A stretch of 13,324 nt of DNA, from NCBI GenBank assembly GCA_964536465.1, contig CAZHXQ010000050.1, positions 1-13,324 on the forward strand, in the 5' to 3' direction. This document shows positions 13,313-13,324 of the stretch, in pieces. Both the position numbers and the translations under genes were made by a program. The stretch's first letter is position 1. Every line of letters begins with the position of its first letter. The stretch comes from Mesolinea sp964536465. GTDB lineage: Bacteria > Chloroflexota > Anaerolineae > Anaerolineales > Anaerolineaceae. Below the pieces are notes generated by a model. The model made no database searches. It was not told where the DNA came from and saw only the letters and a program-made list of their open reading frames with translations.

Positions 13313-13324
13313 AATGAGTCGGCG

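Noticed and set aside
1..13324. CRISPR arrays, insertion sequences, tRNA or rRNA genes, prophage or toxin-antitoxin loci
   Set aside because: I looked for spaced repeats, transposases, cloverleaf signatures, integrases and toxin genes and found none. The HicB-like domain has no neighbouring HicA.

Overview
The window looks like a scaffold from a metagenome-derived or draft genome of a Chloroflexota bacterium, probably class Anaerolineae. The clues are a lipoprotein with Thr/Pro-rich linkers and an NBR1-like Ig domain, a fused phosphoglucose/phosphomannose isomerase, a family 5 uracil-DNA glycosylase, and housekeeping genes of ordinary bacterial type. This placement is inferred from gene content; there is no rRNA or other marker here. 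Two assembly marks are visible. Bases 1-12 match the 3' end of Illumina TruSeq adapters, and 3071-3080 is a run of ten Ns.

Left part (1-4203, + strand): the 3' portion of a large six-hairpin-glycosidase-like protein gene, whose true start lies off the left edge; a lipoprotein gene 14 nt downstream; the assembly gap; then the bifunctional sugar-phosphate isomerase gene.

Middle (4254-11700, - strand, read right to left): ogt (DNA alkyl repair), era (ribosome assembly GTPase) and a YhhN-family membrane protein form a tightly overlapping operon. Next come a two-S1-domain RNA-binding protein with a near-consensus promoter, pyrG (CTP synthase) behind a hairpin, and eno (enolase) with a strong terminator. 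A small DUF4190-like membrane protein with its own promoter and terminator and the uracil-DNA glycosylase complete the block. The glycosylase converges on the isomerase gene.

Right part (11701-13324): a 333-nt divergent intergenic region with a perfect 12-bp hairpin and other structure, then on the + strand an APRT-like phosphoribosyltransferase gene and, 5 nt later, a gene for a HicB-like/DinB-like two-domain protein. An extended -10 promoter sits at the right edge and points to a gene outside the window.

Most of the window is core metabolism (sugar phosphate isomerisation, enolase, CTP synthesis), translation (Era, S1 protein) and DNA repair (Ogt, UDG). I see no CRISPR array, mobile element, phage, tRNA or rRNA, and no convincing new defence or biosynthetic system. 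The best leads are regulatory: the pyrG leader hairpin, the structured divergent intergenic region, and the tandem repeats over the ogt promoter. The least understood proteins are the glycosidase-like and HicB/DinB-like ones.
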